In this document: positions 53,815-64,000 of the stretch, piece after piece
How positions within the stretch are numbered: position 1 is the first letter of the stretch
Layout of the letters: each line of letters starts with the position of its first letter
Assembly: GCA_014218235.1 (NCBI GenBank)
Contig: CM024760.1
Coordinates: 66,838,961 to 66,902,960, forward strand
Length of the DNA stretch: 64,000 nt
Source: Colocasia esculenta
Taxonomy: Eukaryota > Streptophyta > Magnoliopsida > Alismatales > Araceae
Direction: 5' to 3'
Made by a program: the position numbers and the translations under genes
Notes under the pieces: generated by a model
The model's database searches: none
What the model was told of the DNA's origin: nothing
Seen by the model: only the letters and a program-made list of their open reading frames with translations

Positions 53815-54228
53815 CCACTTGGTGAAGTAATCGACTCCGACAATAATAAACTTCTACTGTCCTGACGCCGGTGGGAATGGGCCGAGGATATCCATTCCCC
53901 ACTAGGAGAAAGGCCAGGGGGCAGTTATCAGAGTGAGACCCGAGGGCGGTTGATGATCAATTTTTCCGAAGAGTTGGCATTGTCAACAACTTTTGACGTA
54001 GCTCTCGGCATCCTTCAACATGGTTGGCCACCAATAACCCTGTCGGGTTATCCTTCGAACCAGCGACGATGGTCTAGCATGAGTTCCGCACGTGCCTTCA
54101 TGTACCTCCCGAATGATCTCCTCGGCTTGGCTTGTGTTTATACAATGGAGGTGGGGATAGATTAAGCCTTTCCTGTACAAGATGTCGCCGATCATAAAAA
54201 ATCTTGGTGCTTGCCCCCTCGTCTTCAT
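53815..54228 (-). pseudogene. Tat-type integrase, zinc domain and first catalytic Asp
   Basis: The frame 54228-53983 carries the zinc-domain His residues (IREVHEGTCGTHARP) and QGYWWPTMLKDAESYVKSC, then a stop at the Cys pair. The sequence to 53815 contains the first catalytic Asp region and the DYFTKWVEAEPLAKI block with at least one more stop. Confidence 0.82.
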
Positions 54229-54288
54229 TGCTTATTCTCGGTCTTCTGGAAGCCGACCGCTTCGGATGAACTCCACAATTGGAGTCAT

Positions 54289-54930
54289 CTACGTTGGCTC
54301 AGCTTCGACGCATAGGACTCCAGCCGACCCCACAGAAGGTTCGTGGAGTTCTTCTACCAACACCGAGAACTGTGGGTGATTCTCCGAGGTGGCGTACTTG
54401 GATAAAGTGTCTGCTTGGGAGTTCTCGGCCCTTGGGATCTTTTGCAGCTCTGCTGACTCAAAGTCCCCCATCAATCTCAGGACCTTGGCCATATATGATG
54501 CGAGCTTCTCTTCTCTTCCTTCAAACTCCTTTGAAACTTGGCTGACGACTAATTGGGAGTCGCTATAGACGAGGACCCTCGTCGCTCCCAGCGATCTTGC
54601 CATCCTGAGTCCTGAGATGACAACCTCGTATTCGGCTACGTTATTAGAAGCACTGAAGCCAAAATGAATCGTGTACCTTAAAATGAGGCCATCGGGAGAA
54701 TGAAGGACTACACCCGCCCCGCTGCCCTATGAGTTGGATGCTCCGTCGATGAAGACTCTCCATCTTTCGACAGTCTCTTTAGACTCGGGCAACCTCACTG
54801 TTCCTTCAGAGATGAAGTCGGCAAGAGCTTGTGCTTTGAATGCGACCTGAGGTCTGTATGTAATGTCAAACTTTCCGAGCTCGATAGCCCACTTTGCCAA
54901 CTTCCCCGAGGCCTCGGGGCGACATAGCAC
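54289..54930 (-). pseudogene. Archaeal-type RNase H of the Tat element
   Basis: The frame 54930-54727 has the end of the first RNase H/connection (GKLAKWAIELGKFDITYRPQ) and the start of the second RNase H (RWRVFIDGASNS, first Asp), then a stop at about 54729. 54603-54289 carries LGATRVLVYSDSQLVVSQVS and NSQADTLSKYAT with further acidic residues. A second RNase H places the element in the Tat clade. Confidence 0.85.
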
Positions 54931-55233
54931 CTGCTTTGTGGGGACGTCGGTGAGGACGGCGATCTTGTGGGCCTGGAAATATGGTTAGAGTCATCGTGCC
55001 ACCATGACCAGCGCATAACCTGCTTTCTCCAGGTCAGAGTAGCGCTGCTCAGCTCCTCACAAGGCCTTACTTGTATAGTACACTGGAAGGTGATTCCGGT
55101 CCTCTTCTCGTACGAGCATCGAGCTGATTGAGTGGGCTGTTGTGGAGATGTATAACAGTAGCTTCTCACCCGCCACCGGTTTTCTGAGTGTAGGTACGTG
55201 GGCCAAATACGAATTGAGCTCATCAAAGGCCTT

Positions 55234-56222
55234 CTAACATTCCTCGGTCCACTCAAACCATCCTTTCCTTAGCACATCAAAGAATGGCCTGCATTGCTCA
55301 GCCGACCTCGACATGAACCTGCTTAGGGCGGTGATCCGGCCATTGAGCCTCTGCACTTCTCTGACGGTTCTTGGGGCTATCATGTTGATGATCACCTGCA
55401 CTTTATTGCTGTTGACGTCGATTCCTCGGCTCGAGATGAGGTAGCCAAGAAACTTTCCCACTCGTGCTCCGAAGACGCACTTCTCGGGGTTCAGCTTCAT
55501 CCCATATTGCTGCAGTACCTCAAACGTCTCGGCTAGATCTTGAACATGGTCCTCCGCTCGCCGACTCTTCACCAGCATGTCATTGATGTATATCTCCATC
55601 GTCCTCCCGATCTGTGCTCGAACATCATGTTGATGAGTCTCTAGTATGTCGCTCCTGCATTCTTCAGTCCGAAAGGCATTCGAGTGAAGTAGTACAGACC
55701 TTTTTCTGTGGTGAAGGATGTCTTCTCTTCGTTCTCTGGGGCCATCCTGATCTGGTGATATCCAGAGTAGGTGTCGAGGAAGCTCAGAAGCTCATGCCCT
55801 GCTATAGAATTGAAGAGCTGGTCGATGCGAGGAAGGGGGAAACTATCCTCCGGGCAGGCTCTATTCAGGTCGGTGAAGTCGACGCACATACGCCACTTTC
55901 CGTTTGCCTTCTTTACGAGGATGACGTTGGCAACCCATTCGGGGTAGAAGGCATCATGAATGGTCCCAGCGCGTAAGTACTTTGTGAGGTTGACATCCAC
56001 TGCTTCTTGTCGGTCGACCGACAAGGGCCGCTTCTTCTGCCGCACAGGTCGGACCTTAGGGTCTACATTTAGGCGATGTTGAATAACTTCTGGGTCGATC
56101 CTCGGGAGGTCGTCATCTGACCATGCAAAGAAGTCTCCGCTTCTTTTGAGGAAGTCAACCACCTCGGCCTCCAACTCCTGCAACTCGGTGCCGACCACCA
56201 AACACCCTCTTTCGACCTCCAC
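55234..56222 (-). pseudogene. Reverse transcriptase of the Tat element
   Basis: 56222-55641: DLPRIDPEVIQHRLNVDPKV, YPEWVANVILVKKANGKWRM, VDFTDLNRACPEDSFPLPRI, SGYHQIRMAPENEEKTSF and FGLKNAGATY, then TAG. 55599-55234: catalytic box reads Y-I-N-D (EIYINDMLVKSR) where the family has Y-x-D-D, so the first catalytic Asp is replaced by Asn. It is followed by KFLGYLISSRGIDVNSNKVQ and LNGRITALSRFMSRSAEQCR. A frameshift lies near 55610-55640. Confidence 0.88.
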
Positions 56223-56231
56223 CTGCTTCGT

Positions 56232-56729
56232 CTATTCGCCGGGCTTGTGCCTTTCTGCATTTTCATCATGGACAGGGTTATACTCGGAAACGATTGGTTC
56301 TTTTGCTTTTATAGAGTTTACATAGCACCGACAGGCTTCAGTTTGGTTCCCCACAACCTTGCCGATCCCGTTTGGTGTTGGGAACTTCAGTTTTTGATGA
56401 TAAGTAGAGGGGACTCCCCCTAATTTCCCCAAGAGACCCTGACCAAAGATCACGTTGTAAGCCGAACTCACTTTTACCATGAGGAAGTCGACCTCAATTG
56501 TTACATGGCATGGTCAGGTGCCGAGCGTAACTTTCAGTTTTATCGAGCCCTCGGCATTTACTGGGGTCCCACTAAACCCGAAGAGGGGCGTAGCGACAGG
56601 CCTAAGCTCGGTGCTAAGATTAGTCATTTTTACAAAACAATCATAGAAAAGGACGTTCGGCACGGCTCCATTATCAACTAGAATGCAGTGTACATCATAT
56701 CCATCAACGTCGGCGTGTATGACAAGCAC
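56232..56729 (-). pseudogene. Aspartic protease region of the Tat element
   Basis: 56729-56514 contains the retropepsin strand VHCILVDNGAVPNVLFYDCF. The active-site triad reads D-N-G-A where Ser or Thr is normal after Asp. 56480-56232 contains the later VIFGQGLLGKLGGVPSTYHQ block, typical of the end of Tat protease. A stop lies between them at about 56511-56513. Confidence 0.8.
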
Positions 56730-56791
56730 GTCGTCGTGGGGGAGGCTGAGGCCATCTACATCCTTCTCGGAAAAGGTGATAACTCCCTGGG

Positions 56792-59700
56792 TGTAGCACC
56801 CCGAAAATTTTAATTACATAAAAATTCGAATAAATGGAAATAATAATTTCCATAATATCAGAGTATTTAATACATACATATCATTATCCTATGTGCTAAA
56901 ACACATTGGGATATTCTGTAAAAATTATAAATCAACCCCAAACATTATTACTAAATGTTTCACAAAGAAATTTGTACATGCCAAGAAAAATCAGATTAGT
57001 CAAGTTTAAAGTGTTTTGCGACTTATTATCGTAATTCATGAATAAGTCGAAAAATCATTATCACACGTACTCGGATGAGTCAGAAAATTAAATAAAAATC
57101 ATATACAGACTTCAAATAATATCTTCTAATGATCCATCAAGGAATTTGGGTCAGTAAAAATCATTTGGGCTTAGTTTAATAGTTATTGTGACGGATTATC
57201 CAAATTGGGAAACAAGTCGGAAAACCGTTAACACGGAAATACGACACAATCAAAAAATTAAATAAAAGTGTTGGAGAGACTTCCAACATTATATATTAAT
57301 GACCCAATATCATAATTGGGCCAATGGACATCATTTGGCCCAAAAATCAAATAAAGCTAAAAAATACATGGAAATTCGTACTCTAAGTAGGCTGAAATTA
57401 GAAAGAGGCAATTTGAATTGAATTGGGATAAAAACATGCATTCTTGGTAACCCAAATTCGTTCTTAACTATGGTGGGAGGTTTTTTAAAGCCTCACACAC
57501 TCTAATAGAGGAAGAAATCCTCAAATTAGGAAACTAACAATCCAAAACCGCAACTCTTCTTTCCTAGTCACAATAGGACTCCTAAACACCATGGTAGCTT
57601 AAATACTCTCTACCAAACCCTTGGGGACGAGTTTACATCTTGTTGGGGTCGTGTGGAGGAGTTCTTGGCGGCTGGGGGAGCAGGAGATCGCCCACACCAA
57701 GCCGTTCTTCTTCCCCGTTGCGTCTGCTGCGACCTGCACAGATAGTCATCTTGAAGTCGACCAAAAGTAGGTCAAACCCTAACCAAACCTTGCAAGGAAT
57801 ATACCCCTGGAAATAGAGTCGAGTCTAGTTCCTAACCCCACTGGTTTCACTATTTTTCACTCAGTAGATCGGGTGCAGTAAGCATTCTCCTCCAAGTGGT
57901 CTGAACACGGGTTTTCTAGAAAAATGGGACTTCTTCAACCCAGAAGGTAGGTTTTCTCGAGCCAAACCTTAACAAATCTTATTCCAATGTGTAGAGCATC
58001 AAGTTAACTTTCGTTTCCCACTGATTTCATCAAATTCCAATGAGTACATCTTGAGTTATAGGTGTTTTTCCAAAGTCGCGCATGTCTGAGACTTTTTACA
58101 TTCGTGTTGATTTATCATGCATTTTGGGGTCGTTTAAAATTATTTAAAAATCATAGTTTACATATATTCCATGTTCCCTACAACTTTCATGTTGAGACTT
58201 TTGTTCGAAAATCTCTAGTTTAGAAGATATAAGCATTGCATGAATTGCACCCCTGTTTCCTGCATGTTTCCTGCGTGTCATGGTTCTAATAATCTCATGA
58301 TGTCTATTTAATGGCTTAAAAGTGATTAACCCATTTAAAAACTACAATTACATGAACAGTATTCTAATTATTCTCTTAATGACATGATCATTCATGAAAC
58401 TTGTGATTCGCTCTTGTTACTGTTCTAGCTTGATTAAAATGATAATTATTATCTTAAAATCTTGCAAACCTATGTGTAGTTAAATGCATTGTTCATTGCA
58501 TGCCATCATGTTAAGTGCTTTTCGCGAGTTTGAGATCGATGGATTGTGAATTGAGACGTGTACATCACTACACACTTGCACATCTAGGCAGCCCTTTCTT
58601 GGGGATTTGGAAACTCTCTACCGGTCATTCTGAATCGGTAGACTAGTGACCTCTTCTCCAAGGCCTCCGTAATCTCCTCTGACCATGGATTCCCACATGG
58701 CCGACGAGTTGGTTGTACCATTGAAGTCCCCTAGAGATAGCGTGCACTTCCTTTCTCTTCTTGTTCTCGCGAGTGTGATTTACAATCTAGACTAAAGCCA
58801 TTAATGTAAAGATTGAACTAAATTATAAATCGTACCATTATGCTGCCGAATTTATCTCTTGACTATTGTTATCATGAAATCATGTTCAATTACTTATTAC
58901 TAGTTCTCATCATCATCATGAACATGACATTACACAGGCTTACTTATTGAAACTCTCATTGGCCATTGTTAATGACTGTGGGTATCTACATTTAAAATTT
59001 AAGTGAGATGCTGACTGGGCACGGCGAGTGTTCAAGGGCTCCATCTAGCCCCAATGACGGAGAGTCATAAATATACTGTTAACCATGGGGTATATGATTA
59101 CTGGCGTTGCATCTGCGCTGGGAGTCGTGCGTGTCGTGTGAATGATAGATACAATAACCACATACACGTGTCCTAGTGTACATTCTTGATGGATCTTTTC
59201 TTGGTGTACATTAGTGTCTACGTGCCTGATTAGTGTTACATTATCGTGCTCGTGCGTGCTTGCTTGCTTGCGTGATATGGCCATCTTGCATTTATTGCAA
59301 ATAGTGATATCTTGCGTTCTTGACATCAAGTGAAATCTGCGTGCTTGTACAAAGTGATCTGTTACTAGTTCTATCTTGTCATCTTGTTCTAAAATCTTGT
59401 TCTATCATGATCACTCTATCTAGCTTGTTTCATGTATCATGTTTTAATGAGTTTTATTCGTACAAGCATATCATGACAACCATCGTACTTACCTAGTTCT
59501 AAATTGTTAATCACTTATATCATTGCCCGCACATTGAGATCTAGTTTGCTCATCCCCTACTTTTACAAATCTAGGCGACTACGAAGTTCAAGAGGAAGAG
59601 CTAGTCGAGGATGGGAATGCATCCGAGTGATGAGCGTTCCAAATATGAGTCTAGTTATAGTAGTTGCTTTGAGTGATCGATTCATGTAGTAGGAAGTGAT

Positions 59701-59949
59701 GAATAAAATATACTTTTTCTTTTTATTGAGTCTTAGTCCTGTAATAGTTTCTATTTGGAATACAATGAGTTGAGATTTGAATACAAGGTTAGTTGAGTTC
59801 AATATTTTGGCCCTATGATGATGTATGTTGTTATACATTTAGCGCGTGCTAGCTAGAGGCTTATTTGCCGAGTGTTCACGTCTCGGGATATCAACTCGAA
59901 TTATATTCTGCATCATTAATATCCGCTGCGTAATTCTTGAGACGTGACA
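56792..59949 (+). mobile_element. Solo LTR (gypsy, Tekay-like) inside the Tat element
   Basis: 3158 bp starting TGTAGCACCCCGAAAATTTTA and ending TTGAGACGTGACA, with an exact duplication CTGGG (56787-56791, 59950-59954). It shares the GGAGAGACTTCCAACA segment with the other Tekay LTRs but is a different subfamily without the GTGTCGACAC array. No internal region. It separates protease from the end of Gag. Confidence 0.94.
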
Positions 59950-59954
59950 CTGGG

Positions 59955-61605
59955 CCCCCGGCGCCGGTCAGTTTGAGCCAGAACTTGTTGCTAACGCATA
60001 CGCCTTCCTCTTCCTTCTGCTGTCGCCTCCTCCCACCGAGCCACCTGCCAAAACCAGGACCATGCCCTTGTCTTCGTGAGTGTCACGTTCCTCCTCGGGG
60101 GCACGCGCCTTCAGTTTTCTGTCTACCATGTCCTTCCCAATGATGTCTCGCCACAGCATCTCCGTGATCTCTACCTTAAGGCTTCGGCACTAGTCAGTTG
60201 TGTGCCCGAATTCTTTGTGGTACTCACAATATAGGTTGGCTCCATGCCCCAACGGTGGTCTCGCCATGGGCCCGGGTCATCGGAACTCCGGTAGCTTCTT
60301 GATGATGGGCAGGATCTCGGAAGGTAGCCTGCCGAACTGTGGTAGATCCCTGATCTGCCTAAACTCATCTGGTCGGCAGCTTGGATCTGGTTGCCTTTCC
60401 CTGCACGACGCAGAATCCTCTCTTCTCAACTTCTTTTGAATGGGTGCTCTGCTCGTGGACCTCAGCTCGGATGGACTTCCGAGCTTGCCTACTGCAGTGA
60501 GAGTGGACTACAATCTCACGTACTTCTACATATGAGAGAGGAGGTCGGAGAGACTTACAGGGGGCTTCTTGGCAATCGAGGCCATGAACGGCGCGTTGGA
60601 GTAGACCCTCGTCAAGATGTTAACTTCCGTCCTCAGGTCAAGGTCCACCACCTTCATAACTTCTGGCTGGAATCTCTTTGCATAGTCGCAGAAGAGCTTG
60701 GCCTCCTTCTGCGCAACCAGCCACAGGTTGTTGGTGCACAGGGAATGTTGCACTGTATTGTAGAAGTGGTCTAGGAAGCGTTGCGCCAGGTCGGGGAAGT
60801 TGGCCACCGATTTGGCTGGGAGTGCTTTGAACCACTGCAATGTTGCGTCGTCCAGGGTAGACATGAAAGCACGACACTTTAAAGCATCCGAGATATTTAC
60901 CATCTCAACCTATCCTTGGAAGTTGTCGAGGTGGTGCACCGGATTGGTTGTCACGTTGTAACACCGGAACTTGGGGAGCTGTAGCTTCATTGGGATAGGG
61001 GCTGAGGTTATCTCTTCAACGAACGGCAAGGTGGACAAGAGTGTCACCACCGACGGGACACGGGAGCTACGCTGCAGGGCCTCGATCTTCCGATTCATCT
61101 CCTGGAGATCATTCCTCCATCGAGGTTCTGCAGACAGTAGGTTCATTGGGGCTGATGTCGACTCGGCTGAGAAGTGGTCAACTTTGGCCCTCGGTACCCC
61201 GTGTTCCATTGCCGCGGCGGGCGCCACGGGCAACACTGCGACCTGCGGCTGGATCGGTGTCGAAAGCACAAGTACTGCCACCTGGACGTCAGCGTGGCTT
61301 GTCGACATTGCTGGAGGGGCAACATGTTCTTCGGTGGTCCCGACACCACCTGTAGCATCTGCGATAGGGGCGACAGGGCAGATGGCGGCCTCGCCCTGAG
61401 CCGTTATTACCTATTTGTTTTGCTCCATTTGAGCCAACATCTGATGGAGGCTCACGATCATCTGCTCAACGCGGTCGAGACGAGAGGAAGTGGTTGAATC
61501 TTGGTCTCCGGTGCCGAAACTGCCCCCAACAATTTCTTCAACAATGGTGGTGGGGACGATCTCGTCCCCAGAGGAGTGGGCCACCATCTTTCCCTTGGGT
61601 GCCAT
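59955..61605 (-). pseudogene. Gag of the Tat element
   Basis: Likely ATG at 61603-61605 (MAPKGKMVAHSSGDE). Gag core in frames 61308-60910 and 60903-60526 (KLQLPKFRCYN, then ALKCRAFMSTLDDATLQWFK and LAQRFLDHFYNTVQHSLCTN). A CCHC-type knuckle of the CEYH...GH...C form is at 60187-60228, interrupted by TAG at 60190-60192. Basic tail to about 59968. Stops near 61409 and 60905 also interrupt it. It would bind and package the element RNA. Confidence 0.82.
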
Positions 61606-61621
61606 GGAAGCTTTTTTGTAA

Positions 61622-61641
61622 GGTTCCCACATAGGGTGCCA
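61622..61641 (-). promoter_or_regulatory. Primer-binding site of the Tat element
   Basis: The element strand reads TGGCACCCTATGTGGGAACC four bases from the LTR edge; TGGCNCC-type sites are normal for Tat elements. tRNA identity not determined. Confidence 0.65.
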
Positions 61642-61645
61642 AAAA

Positions 61646-62193
61646 TGATACTGCTGGAGTGACGAGGATAGCTCTAGCCGAGAGGACCCAAGAGAAGACA
61701 GAGACCCGAGGTGGACGCCGCTGAGCTCCCAACCTGCAGAGACCACCGATGTAGCTCGGTGGGTAGACACTCCGACGACCAAGTCAGCTCGGGAAGTCGG
61801 AGACAAGAATTTTAGTGCTCAGAAATAGCGTACCTTGTGATGGAATATCTCTACTTCTTTTATAGGGCTAGGAGGTTTTACTTGACAGCTGCGAATCTTC
61901 GTAACTCCCTCCACAGCCGTTATGACCTCTGATGGCGCCAATCCAAAAATAGCTAGCGGGATCAGAGGGATTGCGCCCGTCATGACAGTAATTACCATAT
62001 AAATGAGGGCAAGAGGACGTGGACTCCGGGAATCTCACGATCAAATGAGCTGTTTTCGGAAATCATGCCATCGTGCTGCTGACAGGGCTCTCTCTAAGAC
62101 ATTTCATATCAGATATCCGAGACGACCTATGGTCGGCCAAGTCTAGCACGAGCTCGGCAACTGATTGACGTCGGCTAAGAACTACTCGTATCA
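61646..62193 (-). repeat. 5' LTR of the Tat element, with TATA box
   Basis: 548 bp, intact copy of the interrupted 3' LTR. TATAAAA on the minus strand at 61858-61864 is the likely promoter of the genomic RNA; the adjoining sequence is conserved in both LTRs. The copies differ by scattered substitutions (for example GAGGTCAGCTTGAG against GAGGATAGCTCTAG), several per cent by eye. Confidence 0.92.
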
Positions 62194-63139
62194 AGTGCTA
62201 TCTCTACTAGTGCACCTTTGTGCAAACGTTACATGCTATTTCGTTACATGGCCAATCTGTTATCATGCTTGTTGTGCTATACTCTCTTGAAAAGTGCTAT
62301 TATTCTCTCGTTATCATGGGACATTACTCTCTTGACTTTACTTGATCGCTCTCTCTAAGTTATCCTACTTGATAAGACATTAATCACTTAAAGCATGTCT
62401 GTTTATATGAGATATTAAGTCCTACTGGGTGTTTATCGCTCATTCTGCGCTATTTATTTCATGTGTTTCAGGTGAGTCTGATGGGGACTACCACACTCAC
62501 GAGGAAGGGGATGAGGATGTTCAAGAGTGACCAGTTTTTTCGACAACCATTGCTTTTAGTAGTTAGATAGTCATTAGTTAGTCATTTTTTAATAGTTTTG
62601 ATTTGAATAAAGTACTCTGGGCCCTAGTTTTGGATCTAATTAGTGAATATAATAATTGAATTGAGGAATTATTAATGAAGTTGGATTTTATTTGGCATTA
62701 TTCCAAATTGTGCATGGTTTGATGTTAATTCTCGCTCGATACTTTTATTTAACTGTATTACACGCTCTGATATTCCGCGTTGGGGCGTTACACCATTTGT
62801 CATGCGAGGTAAGAACTATATGTGTGACAGTGAGTGAGAGAGTAGATATGCATATCTTTCAAGTTTCAAGACAATGGAAATGAGATTTTAAATTTTGAAC
62901 ACCTTAGGTCAAATTTCTCGCTAAAACATTGAACTTGATAACAGAGTGAATACTTTTGTGTTTTTATAAGGATTCGGAAATGACAAAGATATTTCAAGTA
63001 TAGTATATAAAAATGGTCTTTCATAATGAAATCATTTCAGACAAAAAATCAAGACAAGATATATAAATCATTTGTCTAAAATATCTGACAGCAATTGATA
63101 TGAAATACATTAGTTATTCGTGAACCGTTCTGAAATAGC

Positions 63140-63412
63140 TTCAATCGATGTGAAATATGGAAGCAATCGATGTTTGCTTAAAGACAATCGATAAGTAAAG
63201 GCAATCGATGTGCAATATAACGGTAATCGATGTGAATGAAGAGCGATCGATGTTTTAAAGATAATCGATGTTTAAATAAAACAACAATCGATGTTTAAAG
63301 ACAATCGATGTTCAGTTTAACAACGATCGATGTTTAAGTTTAAAAAACAATCGATGTTTGAAGATAATTGATGTTTAAAGACAATCGATGTTTAAAATGG
63401 TCAGCAAGCGAT
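63140..63412. repeat. AATCGATG array in the second Sirevirus-type LTR
   Basis: About twelve copies of AATCGATGT(TTAAAGAC) spaced roughly 16-25 bp. ATCGAT is a palindrome. The last copies are degraded (AATTGATG, AAGCGATA). Confidence 0.93.
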
Positions 63413-63489
63413 ATACACTTTGACTGGACAAAATACAACGTGGTCGGTTGAAGGAGACTGCTTTGACTGGCCAAGATACAACACAATCA

Positions 63490-63835
63490 GTCGAATTGAA
63501 ACTTCGGATATGTCAAAGGGTAACTTCGGATATGACGAAGTAAACTTCGTATATGAATGAAAAATAACGCATTCGGTCGAAGTTGAACTTTGGATATGGC
63601 GAAGTGAATTTCGTATATGAACAGAAAACAATGTATTCGGTCGAAGTTGAACTTCAGATATGATGAAGTAAACTTCATATATGGCGAAGTGAACTTTAGA
63701 TATGACGAAGTAAGACTTCGACTGATCAAGATAAAAGCATGCATGACGAAGTACCAACTTTGGATATGACGAAGTGAACTTCGGATATGACGAAGTATAA
63801 CTTCGACTGAACATGATCAAAACATGCATGACAAA
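63490..63835. repeat. ACTTCGGATATGACGAAGT hairpin array in the second Sirevirus-type LTR
   Basis: At least ten full or partial copies of ACTTCG-(G/T)ATATG(A/G)-CGAAGT, whose ends pair as a 6-bp stem, with variants such as ACTTTGGATATGGCGAAGT and ACTTCAGATATGATGAAGT. It directly follows the AATCGATG array. Confidence 0.92.
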
Positions 63836-64000
63836 GTTGAATTTCAAATGCCTAAGTTACATGTCAGTGTAAATTTTTATGAAGTGATGAAAAATACAAT
63901 ATTTATGAGATAAAAATAATATTGAAATATACTAAGGACATTTATGATAAGCATGAGTTTTATTATCATCAAAATAAAGAGTAAAATATAAGAGTGATTC

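Larger units (their letters stand above)
46809..62193 (-). mobile_element. Complete Tat-clade Ty3/gypsy element with antisense gene
   Basis: Both LTRs begin TGATACTGCTGG and end TATCA, flanked by an exact duplication AGTGC (46804-46808 and 62194-62198). Minus-strand order: 5' LTR (61646-62193), primer site, Gag, protease, RT, archaeal-type RNase H, integrase. Downstream is a plus-strand antisense gene and then the 3' LTR (46809-50185). Two solo LTRs were inserted later. Many stops and lost catalytic residues show it is defective. Confidence 0.92.
44346..62792 (+). mobile_element. LTR (gypsy, Tekay-like), interrupted by the Tat element
   Basis: Begins TGTAGCAACTC and ends TTGGGGCGTTACA. The two parts, 44346-46808 and 62199-62792, are joined across the inserted Tat element by its exact target duplication. 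Position 62793 is not followed by a primer site, so I infer a solo LTR. The flanks (GACCC left, CCATT right) do not form a duplication. It has a CGCGACGG/CCGTCGCG-type cluster at about 45470-45750. Confidence 0.65.
39807..64000 (-). repeat. Second Sirevirus-type LTR, interrupted by nested elements and running off the window
   Basis: Starts TGTAGATGTCTTAGAAGGGG, parallel to the first copia LTR (edge, then a G run about 15-25 bp in, then GTGAAT and the CACAGATTTATC...GTTCGGA block near 39958-39982). Its pieces are 39807-40864, 44237-44345 and 62793-64000. The last piece ends in sequence resembling the ...ATCACCAAAATAAG... stretch about 60 bp from the inner edge of the first LTR (2480-2500). The remaining end and any internal region lie outside the window. 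No primer site adjoins 39807, so this is a 3' LTR or a solo LTR. Confidence 0.72.

Noticed and set aside
60971..61399. 142-codon plus-strand ORF opposite Gag
   Set aside because: Gly/Ala/Ser-rich shadow of the Gag N-terminal frame.

Overview
The window is plant nuclear DNA, almost certainly from an angiosperm with a large, repeat-rich genome. It consists almost entirely of nested LTR retrotransposons. I found no intact host gene, tRNA, rRNA or CRISPR array. The species cannot be named from the sequence. The lineage labels (Ty1/copia Sirevirus, Ty3/gypsy chromovirus Tekay, Ty3/gypsy Tat/Ogre) rest on domain order, the primer-binding site, the chromodomain or the second RNase H.

Left part (1-15070). 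A fragment resembling a Tat-type LTR (1-486) is followed by a minus-strand Sirevirus-like copia element (487 to at least 11983). It has a 2.05-kb 3' LTR with a 59-bp tandem array, two polypurine tracts, a very large env-like/extra ORF (2742-6403), broken pol (6796-9859), gag (10044-11624), an initiator-Met primer site, and a 5' LTR cut by a 100-N assembly gap (11984-12083). Beyond the gap lie an LTR-like tail, a decayed intron-containing coiled-coil gene on the plus strand (12381-13568), an AT-rich minisatellite, and the 3' non-coding part of the next element.

Middle (15071-38165). A minus-strand Tat/Ogre-type gypsy element runs from integrase (15071) to its 5' LTR (34041-35500). Its reverse transcriptase is split by a complete Tekay-type chromovirus (17638-27201, target-site duplication TCATA). 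The Tat element carries unusual families of short hairpins in its leader, its protease-RT linker and its LTR. Next to it is a truncated Tekay-like LTR (35501-38165).

Right part (38166-64000). After a foldback MITE-like hairpin (38404-38762), one Sirevirus-type LTR starts at 39807 and runs off the window. It is interrupted twice: by a solo LTR (40865-44236, duplication CTTTT) and by a second LTR (44346-62792). That second LTR was invaded by a complete Tat element (46809-62193, duplication AGTGC), which itself received two solo LTRs (47214-50033, duplication TGAGC; 56792-59949, duplication CTGGG). This Tat element also carries an antisense gene with its own TATA box downstream of pol.

None of the elements looks autonomous now: each pol has stops, frameshifts or lost catalytic residues. 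The most notable non-coding pattern is that LTRs of unrelated lineages carry arrays of short CpG-containing palindromes. In one family most degenerate copies differ by CpG transitions. In the Tat/Ogre element, short hairpins keep base pairing through compensating changes.
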